This document shows positions 13,001-23,859 of a stretch of DNA of 64,000 bases, in pieces. Within the stretch, counting starts at the first letter, position 1, and each line of letters opens with the position of its first letter. Source of the DNA: Larus michahellis (Eukaryota > Chordata > Aves > Charadriiformes > Laridae); contig NC_133910.1 of assembly GCF_964199755.1 (NCBI RefSeq), positions 3,246,501-3,310,500 of the forward strand, given 5' to 3'. Under the pieces are notes generated by a model. That model did no database searches, was not told where the DNA came from, and worked only from the letters and a program-made list of their open reading frames with translations. The position numbers and the translations under genes are program-made.

Positions 13001-16000
13001 CCGTCTAGATCTTCTAGACCCTTGTTTGCTGTGTGGAGAGGAGTTACGTTTGGCAAGCGGAAGCACAAGCACAGGGGAGTCCATGATGTGTGGCTTTGAT
13101 GGAAATCTACTGGATGTTTTGTTTTGCTGGCAGCAGCAGAGGTGGCTTTGGAGTCTGTTAATGTCGTGCTTTGGTTTTATCCTAGCATTTGCCGAACGGC
13201 GTGAGAGGAGCTTCAGCAGGTCCTGGAGTGACCCGACTCCCATCAAAGCTGATTCCTTCCATGACTCTCGAGAAAGTGAGTTCTGAGCCCTTTGAGCTTC
13301 CTCTTGTGGCCAAACCCTCCAGCTGAGGTGTTGACTGGAGTCCCACTGGAGTCACTCCTCTGTGCCCTTTTGTCCCATCTGTGATCCTTTTATTTTCATG
13401 ATATCTGAGCAAGTAACACTCCAGGTATATGCACCTCTTCATCCGTGTGTACCTATATTTATTTGTAGAGCACAACGCATCTAACCTCACGTTATTGTCC
13501 AGTTGCCAAAGGATACCCAGTGGTACAGCTCTTCCCATCATCCCTTATTCGCTTGGGACCAAAACAACCTACCTGGAAGCACACCAGTCCAAGGCTACAC
13601 TCACCGCAGTGGGGCTAACCTGCCTGCCTTTCCATGTGAGAGCCCCTTCTGAGCGCTTTCCTAGGCTAGAATAGCTCAAGAGCACAGCTGCAGCGCTCCG
13701 TGAGGTGTAGCTTTGATTTCCTGGCCGTGCTGGCTGCGCAGATGATAGCTTGGGGCAATCCGATCTTCGTTTGGGCTGCCAGGAATCCCTCTGGGAATCC
13801 CCAGTAATGCTGCCATGTTCTGCTTGTGGGGAGTGAGATGCTGTTGCGTTAATTTACAGGAGGAAATGCCAGCATCTTCCCACTGCCTTTTTATAAAGGT
13901 AATGGATGTTTTACCTAGACGTGAAATCCTGTAGGCAAGGGACTTGGTGGATATGAGTCTGCCCCTGTTGCAATGGGTTGTATTGTAAATTAATGTCACT
14001 AAGGAAATAGAGTGACCTACCAGGTAGGCAGGAGATCCAGCCCTCCTAGCTGTAGAAGACACCGTACCAGGTTTTAGGGGGAGATGTATGAAAGGCCAGG
14101 TTCAAAACATGACCCGATGGTTCCTTTGCAGTCTGATTCCTCCCCGCTCCCTCAGCTAACTCGGAGGCGAATGGAAAAGACGTGGTTCAGACAGGCTCCG
14201 GGCACTGCCCAGTGACACTCGGACATCCCAAAAAGCACAAATAGAGGCATCTCAGTTCTCTTTCCTCAGTCCCTGGCTTCAGGGAACCATCTCTATTTTT
14301 AACCTTTAATGGTCAATTATATTCCTTCCAGATGTTTTTTTCCCCAGGAGGCATTGAAGGCCGACAGGTAAGGTCAATATGGAGAGCAAATTCAAGTATA
14401 CTGTTGCAATCCTACTGTGTTTGCTACGGCTGTCCTCGCGCTCTGGGACTTCTCTGCCAGCATCAGTTTGACCAACAAGGCAGAGTTTCTTTATAATCAC
14501 TCAGAAGACGTAGTCAGAGCAGTAAAAAAAAGGAGACCAGCTTTGAAGTCTTTGGAATTTTGCTCGTCAGCTTGGCAATGTTAAAGTGCAGAGAGTCTGT
14601 CTGTGTTCTGTGTCTCCTTCTCCATTTCTGAAATGACAGGGTGACTGTTGTGAATTAGCATTCGAAAGCTGAACATGGTGACTGTGAGAGTGATGAGAAG
14701 TTCTGTGATATGTGGTATCGGGCTCTGTGTGCGCACTCTTCATTCGTTAAGTGTTTGTCTGTTCAGAGACGCCAGCCCCGAAGTGTGGTGTCTGTCGCTC
14801 TGTAGAAGAAAGGAGGGCACAAGTCTCATGGCTTGTGGTGCTTCTTGCGAGGGAGCTGCCAGACAGGCTCGAGTGGGGAAGGCAAGCTGTTCTGCCCTTG
14901 TAATGCACACTGTGTTCTGGCAGGCCATGACCTTCAGGATTCCTGTGGCACTTTGGATGGTGACTTTGACTTGAACTGGGAAGCAGAAAAGGAACTTGAA
15001 GCCATGGCATGTGACGGAGAAGACTTTATTCCACCAAAAATAATGGTAAGGGTTTCCAACTCAGCTACCCGTATCTACTCAGGCTCTGTCTGTCCTTTCA
15101 GAGCTGCTAAGTTTAGGATCTTCATGGGAAGAGGTGAGTCTTTTGTATAGGCAACTCTTCAGGTGTGTATGAGGGTCACTCAGAGATCAGCCAAGACACA
15201 ACACGGTATTCAGCATCTGTTATTGCTGGGGATAATGTGTTGAAAGAAAGCTAGAAGTGGAAGGACCTATAGTCCAACCCCAAATCAGAGCAGGACTGTC
15301 ACCAACACTGAATCGAGTTAGCCTGAGTCTTGATAACCCTGACAATAGAGACCTGAGTCCGCAGTCCCTCCCTCCTGTTGTGACTCGCCTGATTTGCTTT
15401 GGAGCCGTATGCTATCCCTTGAGATGCTTTCTGCTCTGTTACCGCTCCTTGGTGCCAGGCTCCCCCCGGCTCTGCTCTGCGGGGTTTGGCAGACAGGACC
15501 AGCTTTTGACACATCCCTTCTTTGGCCACAGGCACAAATGCTCAGGCAAAATGGAGTCTCAAGCTTCTAGACTGTTCTTAGGGCAGCATTGCCAGCCCAG
15601 CGCAGCGGTACTGTGTTTGAATGGGTCCTGCTAAGACTTGGGCAGGGTGAAGGGCATGGAGACAGCCTGCTTTTATACGTGTTCCCAGGCTGGCCGTGCA
15701 GTCTCAGCACGAGGCACTCTCAGGGCAAAGAGGCCAGGTGAGACCCAAACACTGGGAACCCAGCCCTTGGGTTTGCTCAGCCCTTGGTACCTCCCGCGTG
15801 TCTCCCCAGGTGTGTGTGTGAGGGGTGTCCCTCCCTGGACTCTGTACATTGTGCCTCTTCAGGCACAACTTTACATTCACTACCATCTGGCCAAGGGAGT
15901 GGCTGGGGCCCCACCGGGTGGGAGAGCTTTGGAGGCAGCCCAGTCTGGAACCCAGGCTGCCCGCTCCACTCTCACAGCGTGGAACAGAGGTGCCTGAAAT

Positions 16001-19000
16001 CACAGCACAGGCAAATTGCCCGTGTTCCCATAGCCCTTTGGCTTGTGCTGATGGCAGGCTCATTGTCTCGGGCTCTCGTGCTGACGGAGCCAACTGAAGC
16101 TTCAGCCAGAGTTGCCAGGCAACCTGCATCTGCCTGACATCCTGCGGCTCTGTGTCTACCTGCACCTGATGCCGTTTCATCCCTTGGCTGGCTCCTGTTC
16201 AGGCGTGCAGCCACCTCACCACCGGCCAGCTGAACGTGCCGGTTTGAACAATCCTCTACAGCCGGAAGCACAGACCCTCGGTCAGAGGAAGGCTGTACAG
16301 AAGTGGTCTTTACTGGGACACAGCCATTCCTCAGCCTCTGCGCACACCGGTCTGCCCTTTACAAGCAGTTATCTTGGGCTCAGTCCTGCCTTTTGGGCAG
16401 CGCCGTGTGCTCGTTTGTTGGGGGTCGAGGAGACTGTGACACGTGGGGTACTTGGCAGGCCTGGGCATGCTCTGTAGTGGACCAAAGGCTTGGAGGACCT
16501 TCTACAGGGATGCAGATAGGCTGGATTAGCTGCTAGTTTGGGTAACACCCGAGAGCAACTGAATAGGGCACTGTTATCGTGGCCTTTGTGCTTCTGTCCA
16601 GACTCTACTGGCTTCTCCTCATGCTGTTGCACTTCTTTTTTCCCCTTCCAGCTCATTTCTTCCAAGGTGCCCAAAGCAGAGTACGTCCCGACAATTATCC
16701 GCAGGGACGATCCCTCTATCATCCCCATTCTCTACGTAAGTATGTCACTTCTGCTGTGTCTGGATGTGTGGGAGCAGGCTTCATACAGTGAATTTCTATT
16801 TTCTTTTTGGTCCCTATCCCTAGTTCCTGTTACAGTGATTCCGAAACACTGATGTGCTTTGGAAAAGCTGTCAGGAAAGGGCTGGGGCTGTGCTGAACCC
16901 AGATTTGGGATCTGGGGCAGCTTTGTGGAGGCTCAGGTCTAGGTGGAAGAGTAAGGTGGAGTGAAAATTGCCCATGTAGTCTACCAGACTATGCAGGCAC
17001 AGCCAGGCAGCACGGGAATGTTAACACGGGAAGGAGGGCAGGCCTGAGCACAGAAGCAGAGCTGTGTGTGGCCAGGCTCAGGGCTCCTCCTTGTGCTCAT
17101 CCTTAGACAGGATGAGCAGGACCTCAGAGCTCTGCAGTGGATGTGAGCCCCATCACCCTGTGGACAATGGTGCATCCCTGCCAGTGGTTAATTTAACCTT
17201 GATTTTTCACTAGGAGTCCTGCCTGAGCTGGTGTGTGAAACACCACCAAGGAGTCATGGGTCTCTTTTTCTTAATCGCTTTATATTAACTTAATTTGAAA
17301 GGGAAGGGTGGGACTGACAGCCCAGGAAAGTCCAGCACTGCCTGCTGCACATGGAGACTATAATAATGTCACGGGAGCTGGTGTAGCGACAGTGAACCCT
17401 GATATATCTTCTCTCTTGGTTTCTAGGACCATGAACATGCCACCTTTGATGACATCCTAGGTACGTGGGTGTTATTCCCTTTTCTTAACTCCTACCCATT
17501 GCAGATGTAACTGATCAATACGTTGAAGTCATTCCACTGCCCTGTGCTTCAGCTGCCACTCATAAAGGTGTTTTTATCACCCCAGTGACACCTGACAGTC
17601 GGGTGTCTGTCCAAGTGATGTCCAGTCAGCCAACTGCAGCTGCTGTTGGATGTGCTCGGTAATAAAACTTCCCTTCTTTGGCTGATTTTCCCATTTATAT
17701 GTGGCCACATAAGCTCACAGTTTATGAAAGGGAACCTGAGGCACAGGGCAGCAAAGATACCCGCTCATTGTACCCCCGTAGGTGAGCAAGAGCGCTAGCA
17801 GAGGGTCAGGACCGCTGGCTCTGGTACAGCGCTGTGGTCACTGTAGAGCAGCGTCTGGTGCTGCACCGTCCCTTTCCTGCCCTGTGATATGCTGCAGTTT
17901 CCTGCTTTCCACAGCGTGAAACCAAAGGGTGTGCTTTGACATCAGTGGGAACGTAGGTGCTGAGCACCTCTCACAGCTCAGCCTCCTGCCTTCGGGACTG
18001 AAGTGAGAAGAAATAAGATTAGTTTTTAGCTTCGTCTTTTCTTCATCTTTTCCAACATGTTTTTTTGCAGAGGAAATAGAGAAGAAGCTTAACATTTATC
18101 GGAAAGGCTGCAAAATCTGGAAGATGCTGATATTTTGCCAGGTACGTGAAAGTTGTTAAGTGCTTGGGTGGTTTGTTAGAAATTTGTCTTTTTCTACAGG
18201 GAAAATTACATAGAGGAACCAATACTCCAAAGTCAGGTTCTGTTAAAGTAACTGCATGCGTACAGCTTTCGCTTCTCATTTCCCCGGACACCGAGCAGTC
18301 TCAAGTTGCTGTGACAGCAGGAAATAAAATCTGATTTAGTGTGGCCAACTCCAGAGCTGGGCTGCTTCGTAGCAGCTTTCAAAGAAACCAGGCAAACCAG
18401 CGTTAGTGCAGACCTCAAAAGGAGGATTTCAGAGAAAGGAAGAAGCATTTGCAATGCGATGGTTTTAGTTTCTGTACAGCTTCAGTGTGACAGCGAACAG
18501 CGGTGGGTGTTGCGGATCAGCCCAGCAGATGGCACAGCTTGGAGCTGGAGGCCAGGGTGCGCTGCGGGAGGGGGGTCAGGGTGGGACAGATTCAGGCCCT
18601 GCTGGATCTGGGCCTGGCCGGGGATTTCCTTCCCAAGTCCCTTGTTCCTCAGGGTGGTCAGCTTTGGACTTCCCCGGCAGCTGTGCCAGGAACCCTGAAA
18701 TGAGAAGTTTGGGAGGTAACCCAACTTGAACTCCCTCCCCCGTGCCTAATGCTGCGGGGCAGCAGGGTGTGCAGCACGCTGACCTGGAGATGGCCACTCG
18801 TGGTTTTTCCTGAGGCTGTGCTCAATCTTTTTATGACTGTTACTGCCAAAGTCCAGTTCTACAGTGATGTCTCACCTGCTTATCCCTGCTTTGCTCAGCT
18901 TCTTGTCTGCCTATGACGGCAAGTCCCCTGCCACCCCCACAAGAGAGGGACTTTCTCGTCTTCCCTATTACTCTCCAGCCACCCACAATAAAGATTTTTG

Positions 19001-22000
19001 TCTATCATTGTGCCTTTCTAGTGTGAGGTGGGCATGTAACAGTAAAAGATGGAGAATCCAACGCCCAGCACACTCCCCATATGTGAATATTTCCCCAGCA
19101 AGTGCCTGCGGTGTCTGCTGGGGAGGTTGCTGCAGTCGTGCCAGCCTGGCGTGTCAGCTCCGCTCCCTTGTGGCACTTCTGGGTATGGCTGTGCAGGACA
19201 AGAAACGTATCCAGGGGTTGTTTTCTTCTTCAGGGCCTGTGCAAAGTGGTTTTCATCTGTCTGTCTCTCTTGCAGGGAGGTCCCGGTCACTTATACTTGT
19301 TAAAGAACAAAGTTGCCACTTTTGCCAAAGTGGAGAAGGAGGAAGATATGATCCTGTGAGTGGCTGCATTACGTTCTGGACTTTTTCTGCTCGGTTTGTG
19401 CAATGTTTGTAGCACACGGCCCAGAAGGAGAGGTGGAAGGAGCCGGGGTGGCTCGGTCAGGGGAGGAGGAGGCTGAGGGGGGACACAGCAGCTTACAGCT
19501 CCTTCAGGGGGAGCCACAAAGATGACATAGCTGAGCTCGTCCCTGGGGTGGTGCAGCCCTGGGACAGATGACCAGAAGATTTATGCTTTTGTCCGCTGTT
19601 TAGTGTCTCTCTGGACTAGGCACTATCAAAAGAGGAAGAAAAAAACCAAAAAACCCTGATATTTCCTCTCCTAACAAAGGCTTTGCTGACCAGAAATCAG
19701 AACGTGCACCTTGTGCCTGTGTTGCTCAGAAGTGGCTGAGATCGTATTTCTAAGCAGGTGACTGGTGGCAGAAATCCAGACTGTTCCCCCCCAGCTGTCT
19801 CCGGTAACTGCCCTCCTGATTGCAGGGGGAAATGGAATTTATCTCTGCAAAACCTGCTTAAAGTCCAGCAGGTTACTGAGGAGCGTTTTCACTGACACGC
19901 CAGCCTGTCAGCCAGGCTTGCTGAGGCAACTTTGCCTCTCCTTGCAGAGAGTTAAGCTTTGCCTGTTTTGCTGCCTGCTCACTCGTGCTGGCTCAAACGG
20001 CCTTGGCTAGCAGTGCTGCGTTGTGGGGGAGAGGATGTATACCAACCTGTTCCTACCCAACTTCTTGTTGGCGTGAGAACTGAGTATTAAAATCAACATC
20101 TGTTCAGCGCGCTCATGCTCTGGCACAAGCACTGTCAATAAAATTCTTCAGCACGTGTGTGCGTACACGCTTCTGAGCGTGTTCCAGGCAGAGCTGGTTC
20201 CAAGCTGGTGATTCAGGGACCTTCAGAAAGCTGTGAACACACAGCTGAAAACTTGGATGCTTGGAAGTGACTGTCTCCATCCAACCCCTACGTGCCTGGG
20301 AGGCACTCCTGAGAAAAGCTTAGGCTGCGATCTGCTCGCAGAGCCCGCAGGGGGGCTGCTGGGCTTTAGAGCCCACCAGAGGTCTGCTGTCACGTGCTGC
20401 GCAGGGGAGGCGGTTGTCCCTCATGTCCCTTAGGCACGGTGTGCCTGCTCAGTAGTCACAAAACGTGAAGCGGGTCTGACTGGTGAGCAGCACCAAGCAC
20501 TGGCTCGCGTGGAACAGCCTGGTCTGGTGGTGTCTCTCTCGCTGTGTAGAAGAACAACCTCTCCAGCTGCTCTGTGCCGATTCCCTGCCCTGGCAATGAA
20601 CTGGTAACACTCACATTGGGCAATTGTTGCTAGAAATGGGAGAGAGGCAATTGGAGAGAACTGCTACAAGAAGAGGATGCTTAGTAAAACTGTCAGTCTA
20701 AAAACACTCCTGGTGGACAGTGCTCCCTTCTCTTCACCTTGGAACCTCCTTGGCTCGATGGGCCACTCCTCCTTCTCTGCCACATGACATGGACCTGCTT
20801 CTCGGGCCCTTGCTCTGCCCCTGCTCTTCCTAGTCCAAGAACCAATGGCTCTTCCAGAGCAGCTTGCTCCTCCGGCTGCAAGCCTCAAGCCCCTTCTGAG
20901 CAGTGTGTGCACACACGTCCTTGTGATTACTCATGCATGTGAGGAGATGATAGGAAAAAAAACAGAATACATAATTTAAAAAAAAAAAAATATCTATTTC
21001 TTCCAGCTTCTGGAAGAGGTTGAGCCGGCTGATGAGTAAAGTCAATCCTGAACCAAATATCATTCACATCATGGGCTGCTACGTTCTTGGAAACCCCAAT
21101 GGGGAGAAGGTAAGAGCCTTCTGGGTCTCATCTTGGAGAATGTCTGAGCCCCAAGCACCAGGGAGGCAACAGTCACACTGTGAACTCTAAACCTTCCTCT
21201 TCTGCTGTGTGGGAACATGCTGCCATCCTGTCCTGTGAGGGGCTGTGAATGGGCCAACCACCCTATGGATTGTGCCTTCCCCAGAGGGCAGGGGAGGAAC
21301 GGGTAAGCGACGTGCAGGACAAAGACTGAAGCCTTTGAGGAGAACAGTCTTTCAAAGCACTTTATTTACTGCAGAGCTGGATGTTTTAAATGACACGAGT
21401 GGAAGGTTTTCTAGAGGTAGGGAACAAAGATGGGCAGTTCCGGGTGCCCTGGAGTTCATTTTTGTTTTCAGCTGCTAACTCTCGATATGTTTTCCTTTCA
21501 GCTATTTCAGAATCTGAAAAACTTAATGAATCCTTATAGGGTTGCCTTTGAGTCTCCACTTGAACTATCAGCTCAAGGTAATTTATTTTCTGTACAAAGG
21601 CGCATACCTTCCTTATCAGCCTGCCTGCTTCAGTGGGAATCTTCCTGAAAAAGCAATTTTGAGCTCCTTTAAGTCCTGCCACGGTTTTCATTTTGCTTGT
21701 AAGCACCTTGTCTAGTTCAGTTCCTGAACCTGGTTTTCCCCTTGCAGTTCCTCCACATTCACGTTCCATTTCTCCTGTTTGTTGTGCCTGAAGCTGCAGA
21801 GCCCTCTCCCAGGCTACTGGCCCTGGCAAAGTAGCCTAAAGAGTAGGTGGCTCTCCAGGCTGAGTTTAGGAGACTGGGGGTGTCGCTGGGGCGTGTGAAG
21901 TCCGTGGGAGAAGCGCACATGGGAGCGGAACCTTTTCCGTAACCAAGCGTGCAGGGGTCTCTTCTCCGGGACTCAAACCACTGGTACCGAGAGAGTGTGT

Positions 22001-23482
22001 CATCATCAAGCGACTGGGATATAGCCCACTAGAGCCTTTCTACATCTCGGTCCACTTTGCTTGGGGTTTTTTTTGGGGTTTGGTGTTTTGTTTCTTTTTT
22101 TTCCCCTGTAGCTCAAGATATTTCAAGGGGCTATAGAATTTTTCCTGTTCTTTGATCAATGTAAGTAATTATGGGTGCAGTTTCATAAACGACACACTCT
22201 GAATTTGCCCTTGTTATTTTATCTTTGCTGTAGTCCTTGGTACCGTGTTCCCTTGGAAGATGAAGAACATGCAGCATTAGGCTATAAGCGCTGTGGGTTC
22301 TTCCTCTGCTGCTCGCAGCTGGGTTATTCTTAACTCCCGCTTACCGTCACAGCAGTGTACGGGAGTTGGGCACAGAGTTCTCCGTGCGTGTCCTGACGAC
22401 GCGTGGACCCAGCTTTATGCGGTGCTTGCACAGATCCCACAGCAAACATGCTCCCACACGCGTGCCAAGAAGCAACTTGCAGGAAAATTCCTGGTTTTAT
22501 GTGGCTGGGGAGGCAGTGGGTTCCGCGCGCACACATTTAAGCAGTTGATCTTTCAGGAGGCTGGGCTGAAGGATATGTCTGGATTTATCCCCTTGATCAA
22601 TCTGGGATGCGCCAATAGCGTACCCTCTCTAATCCTTTGCAAAGTCATCTGAAACTAATCTTAATCGGGCCTCAAAAGCGAATATCCCTACTTGAGCCCT
22701 GTCTCGGAGTCCGGGGTTGTTTGCCCTTGCGTTTTCGATTGCGCTCGCTGTCCCCAGCGCTGGGCACAGCTTTCGGTCTGTGACTGCCTTCTGCCACCCC
22801 CCAGGTGCCATCAGAGCTGCCAGCGGCGCAGAACTTGCGTTAGCGTGTCCTGTTGAGCTCGTTGCTGTGAGAAGAGACGGCTCTGCAGGACAGAGACAGC
22901 CCGTTGACATTAATTTAAACAAAACACAAAGCCATTTTTGTCTTGAGTATTCAATGTGAATTATTTGCAATGTTTCCCACAAATCTTTACAATGGGTTTA
23001 CTCTCGATTTGCAGTTTTCTGAAGTCCCTGTGTCAGGTTGCCTCATGCAGGCTGTTGGAGCTGTTGCCTGAGGCGCCACAGCCCCCGGCCCCCCCTTTCC
23101 GCAGTCAGCGCCAAGCGGTCAAAGTCTGGAGACAGACTTTGTGCTCAGTTCCCGCCCCATGGACAAACCCCGCCAGGGGATTATAAGGAGCCTTTCACGG
23201 TTTGAGGAGATCCAAAAGGATGTTTGCTTCTCACGGGCACCTTCACACGCTCCGGGTCGGTGCTGAATGTCAGTGTTCTCCCCGTGAAGCACATGGGTGG
23301 GTTCTCCTGTGCCCCCACCTATAGGTGGGTTGGAGTTTTTTTGCTGCGGGGTGTAACCCCTCTGCCTCCTTTCGCTTCTCCTAGGTAAGCAAATGATTGA
23401 GACTTACTTTGACTTCCGCCTTTACCGCCTCTGGAAGACCCGCCAGCACTCTAAACTATTGGATTACGATGACATTTTATGA
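3965..23482 (+). CDS. NSMF: NSMF (Jacob / NELF), 3' thirteen coding exons
   Basis: NMDA receptor synaptonuclear signaling and neuronal migration factor carries signals from NMDA receptors to the nucleus. It was also described as nasal embryonic LHRH factor. Coding exons seen: 3965-4040, 6197-6202 (microexon), 6807-6875, 11090-11142, 13186-13275, 14924-15045, 16652-16735, 17427-17460, 18071-18141, 19276-19355, 21007-21109, 21502-21577 and 23385-23482. All junctions are GT-AG, and the phases join into one frame of 320 residues ending in TGA. Visible elements are the basic nuclear-localisation cluster ERKRRKREN, the adjoining IQ-like helix VIQRNFRKHLRMVGSRRVK, a Ser/Arg stretch SFSRSWSDPTP, and a conserved C-terminal half with FCQGGPGHLYLLKNKVATFA and the end HSKLLDYDDIL. 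The match to the mammalian protein from D-D-V-P-I-R onward is close throughout. The N-terminal part, about 210 residues in human, is missing because the window starts inside the gene. Expression in neurons is known for the family and is not shown here. Confidence 0.96.
4041..6196 (+). other. NSMF: NSMF intron upstream of the microexon
   Basis: No further exon is seen. The last 40 bases are a pyrimidine-rich tract with a TGC motif (CCCTGCGTCTCCTGGAATCT) before the TAG acceptor of the 6-nt exon. Confidence 0.6.
6197..6202 (+). CDS. NSMF: NSMF 6-nt microexon (CATCTC)
   Basis: CATCTC lies between a clear acceptor (CTGGAATCTCTAG) and a strong donor (GTAAGTAT). The exon before it ends in GC and the one after begins GGCATTC. 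Including it gives GCC ATC TCG GCA TTC, read A-I-S-A-F-R, and keeps frame. Skipping it gives A-A-F-R, also in frame. I recall an I-S dipeptide at this place (M-Q-A-I-S) in mammalian NSMF isoforms. A CT-repeat and T23 tract follows directly, suited to PTB-type regulation. Confidence 0.72.
6203..6258 (+). promoter_or_regulatory. Polypyrimidine tract next to the microexon
   Basis: The donor GTAAGTATAAT is followed by a CT repeat, TTTTCC and a 23-nt T run. Such tracts flanking short neuronal exons commonly bind polypyrimidine-tract proteins. A regulatory role here is inferred from position only. Confidence 0.4.
6807..6875 (+). CDS. NSMF: NSMF exon with the nuclear-localisation signal
   Basis: It encodes (A)FRGYAERKRRKRENDSAAV followed by IQR. 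The basic cluster RKRRKR is the known Jacob nuclear-localisation signal, which overlaps the caldendrin-binding region. The acceptor is TTTCCCAG, the donor GTAGGG. It ends with two bases of the split Arg codon. Confidence 0.94.
6876..11089 (+). other. NSMF: NSMF intron, 4.2 kb
   Basis: No exon, RNA gene or dated repeat is recognisable. A short A-run followed by an (AT)n tract lies near 7138-7162. The open frames here lack splice context and homology. Confidence 0.5.
11090..11142 (+). CDS. NSMF: NSMF exon: NFRKHLRMVGSRRVKAQ
   Basis: The acceptor is CTTTCAG, the donor GTAAGT. It completes Arg with G and ends one base into a Thr codon. This basic helix forms the IQ-like binding segment together with the previous exon. 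Confidence 0.95.
11143..13185 (+). other. NSMF: NSMF intron, 2.0 kb
   Basis: I see no exon, RNA gene or recognisable repeat here. The open frames that occur have no splice-consistent boundaries. Confidence 0.5.
13186..13275 (+). CDS. NSMF: NSMF exon: FAERRERSFSRSWSDPTPIK...
   Basis: The acceptor is TATCCTAG, the donor GTGAGT. It encodes the Ser/Arg-rich segment ending K-A-D-S-F-H-D-S-R-E-S, collinear with the mammalian protein. Confidence 0.95.
13276..14923 (+). other. NSMF: NSMF intron, 1.6 kb
   Basis: Nothing beyond splice sites is recognisable. Confidence 0.5.
14924..15045 (+). CDS. NSMF: NSMF exon: acidic segment to IPPKIM
   Basis: It encodes H-D-L-Q-D-S-C-G-T-L-D-G-D-F-D-L-N-W-E and then EKELEAMACDGEDFIPPKIM. 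The acceptor is TGGCAG, the donor GTAAGG. This is the most diverged segment relative to mammals but is clearly collinear. Confidence 0.93.
15240..15400 (-). repeat. Old CR1 fragment (antisense)
   Basis: GAAGTGGAAGGACCTATAGTCCAACCCC followed by a CACCAACACTGAATCGAGTTAG-like block resembles the antisense CR1 3' region. It is more diverged than the other copies, so its boundaries are approximate. Confidence 0.5.
16652..16735 (+). CDS. NSMF: NSMF exon: LISSKVPKAEYVPTIIRRDD...
   Basis: Phase 0 at both ends, 28 codons. The acceptor is CTTCCAG, the donor GTAAGT. It begins the highly conserved C-terminal domain. Confidence 0.96.
16736..17426 (+). other. NSMF: NSMF intron
   Basis: Nothing recognisable apart from splice sites. 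Confidence 0.5.
17427..17460 (+). CDS. NSMF: NSMF exon: DHEHATFDDIL(E)
   Basis: A 34-nt exon. The acceptor is GGTTTCTAG, the donor GTACGT. It ends with the first base of a Glu codon completed by AG of the next exon. Confidence 0.95.
17461..18070 (+). other. NSMF: NSMF intron
   Basis: Nothing recognisable apart from splice sites. Confidence 0.5.
18071..18141 (+). CDS. NSMF: NSMF exon: EIEKKLNIYRKGCKIWKMLI...
   Basis: The acceptor is TTTTTTGCAG, the donor GTACGT. It ends in phase 0 after F-C-Q. Confidence 0.96.
18142..19275 (+). other. NSMF: NSMF intron, 1.1 kb
   Basis: No other feature is recognisable. Confidence 0.5.
19276..19355 (+). CDS. NSMF: NSMF exon: GGPGHLYLLKNKVATFAKVE...
   Basis: The acceptor is CTCTTGCAG, the donor GTGAGT. 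It ends with CT of a Leu codon completed by C of the next exon. Confidence 0.96.
19356..21006 (+). other. NSMF: NSMF intron, 1.65 kb
   Basis: No other feature is recognisable. The acceptor is preceded by an A13 run and TATCTATTTCTTCCAG. Confidence 0.5.
21007..21109 (+). CDS. NSMF: NSMF exon: FWKRLSRLMSKVNPEPNIIH...
   Basis: The acceptor is TTCTTCCAG, the donor GTAAGA. It ends in phase 0 after G-N-P-N-G-E-K. Confidence 0.96.
21502..21577 (+). CDS. NSMF: NSMF exon: LFQNLKNLMNPYRVAFESPL...
   Basis: The acceptor is CTTTCAG, the donor GTAATT. It ends with the first base of a Gly codon. Confidence 0.95.
21578..23384 (+). other. NSMF: NSMF last intron, 1.8 kb
   Basis: No other feature is recognisable. 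A T/G-rich tract lies near 22060-22110. Confidence 0.5.
23385..23482 (+). CDS. NSMF: NSMF terminal coding exon
   Basis: The acceptor is CTTCTCCTAG. The reading is GKQMIETYFDFRLYRLWKTR, then QHSKLLDYDDIL and TGA. The C-terminus matches mammalian NSMF almost exactly. Confidence 0.96.
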
Positions 23483-23853
23483 GCTGGAGAAGACTTTGCA
23501 AGAGGAAGTTGATCACCGGTGTCCAAGAAGTCATGCTTACTGCAGAGAGACTTTTTTATTGGCACAGGGAGCCCTTTGAAGCCCTATAGGAGGCAGCAGT
23601 GCTAAAGGGAGGGAAGAAGGAGCCCTCGGAAGTGCGTCGGGAGGAAAAATCTCCTGGGTCAAGAGAGACTGGAGGGAAAGGGTTTGAGACCTCACTCGCC
23701 TCAGGTCAGAGCCGTGGTGTCTCAGGAGGAGCTGTGTGAAGCGAGGACAGGATGGAGTTCCTTGCAGAACTGAGCTGTTTTGGGTCAGAATGGGCCAGAT
23801 TTGATTCCAGGTCCTTTTAAAGACTTTTGAAGCTCAGGTTTTCTTACAAAAAA

Positions 23854-23859
23854 AATAAA
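23854..23859 (+). terminator. Candidate NSMF polyadenylation signal
   Basis: AATAAA lies in an A-rich run 372 bp after the stop codon. It is the first canonical signal downstream. No clear GT-rich element follows at once, so longer 3' ends are possible. Confidence 0.4.
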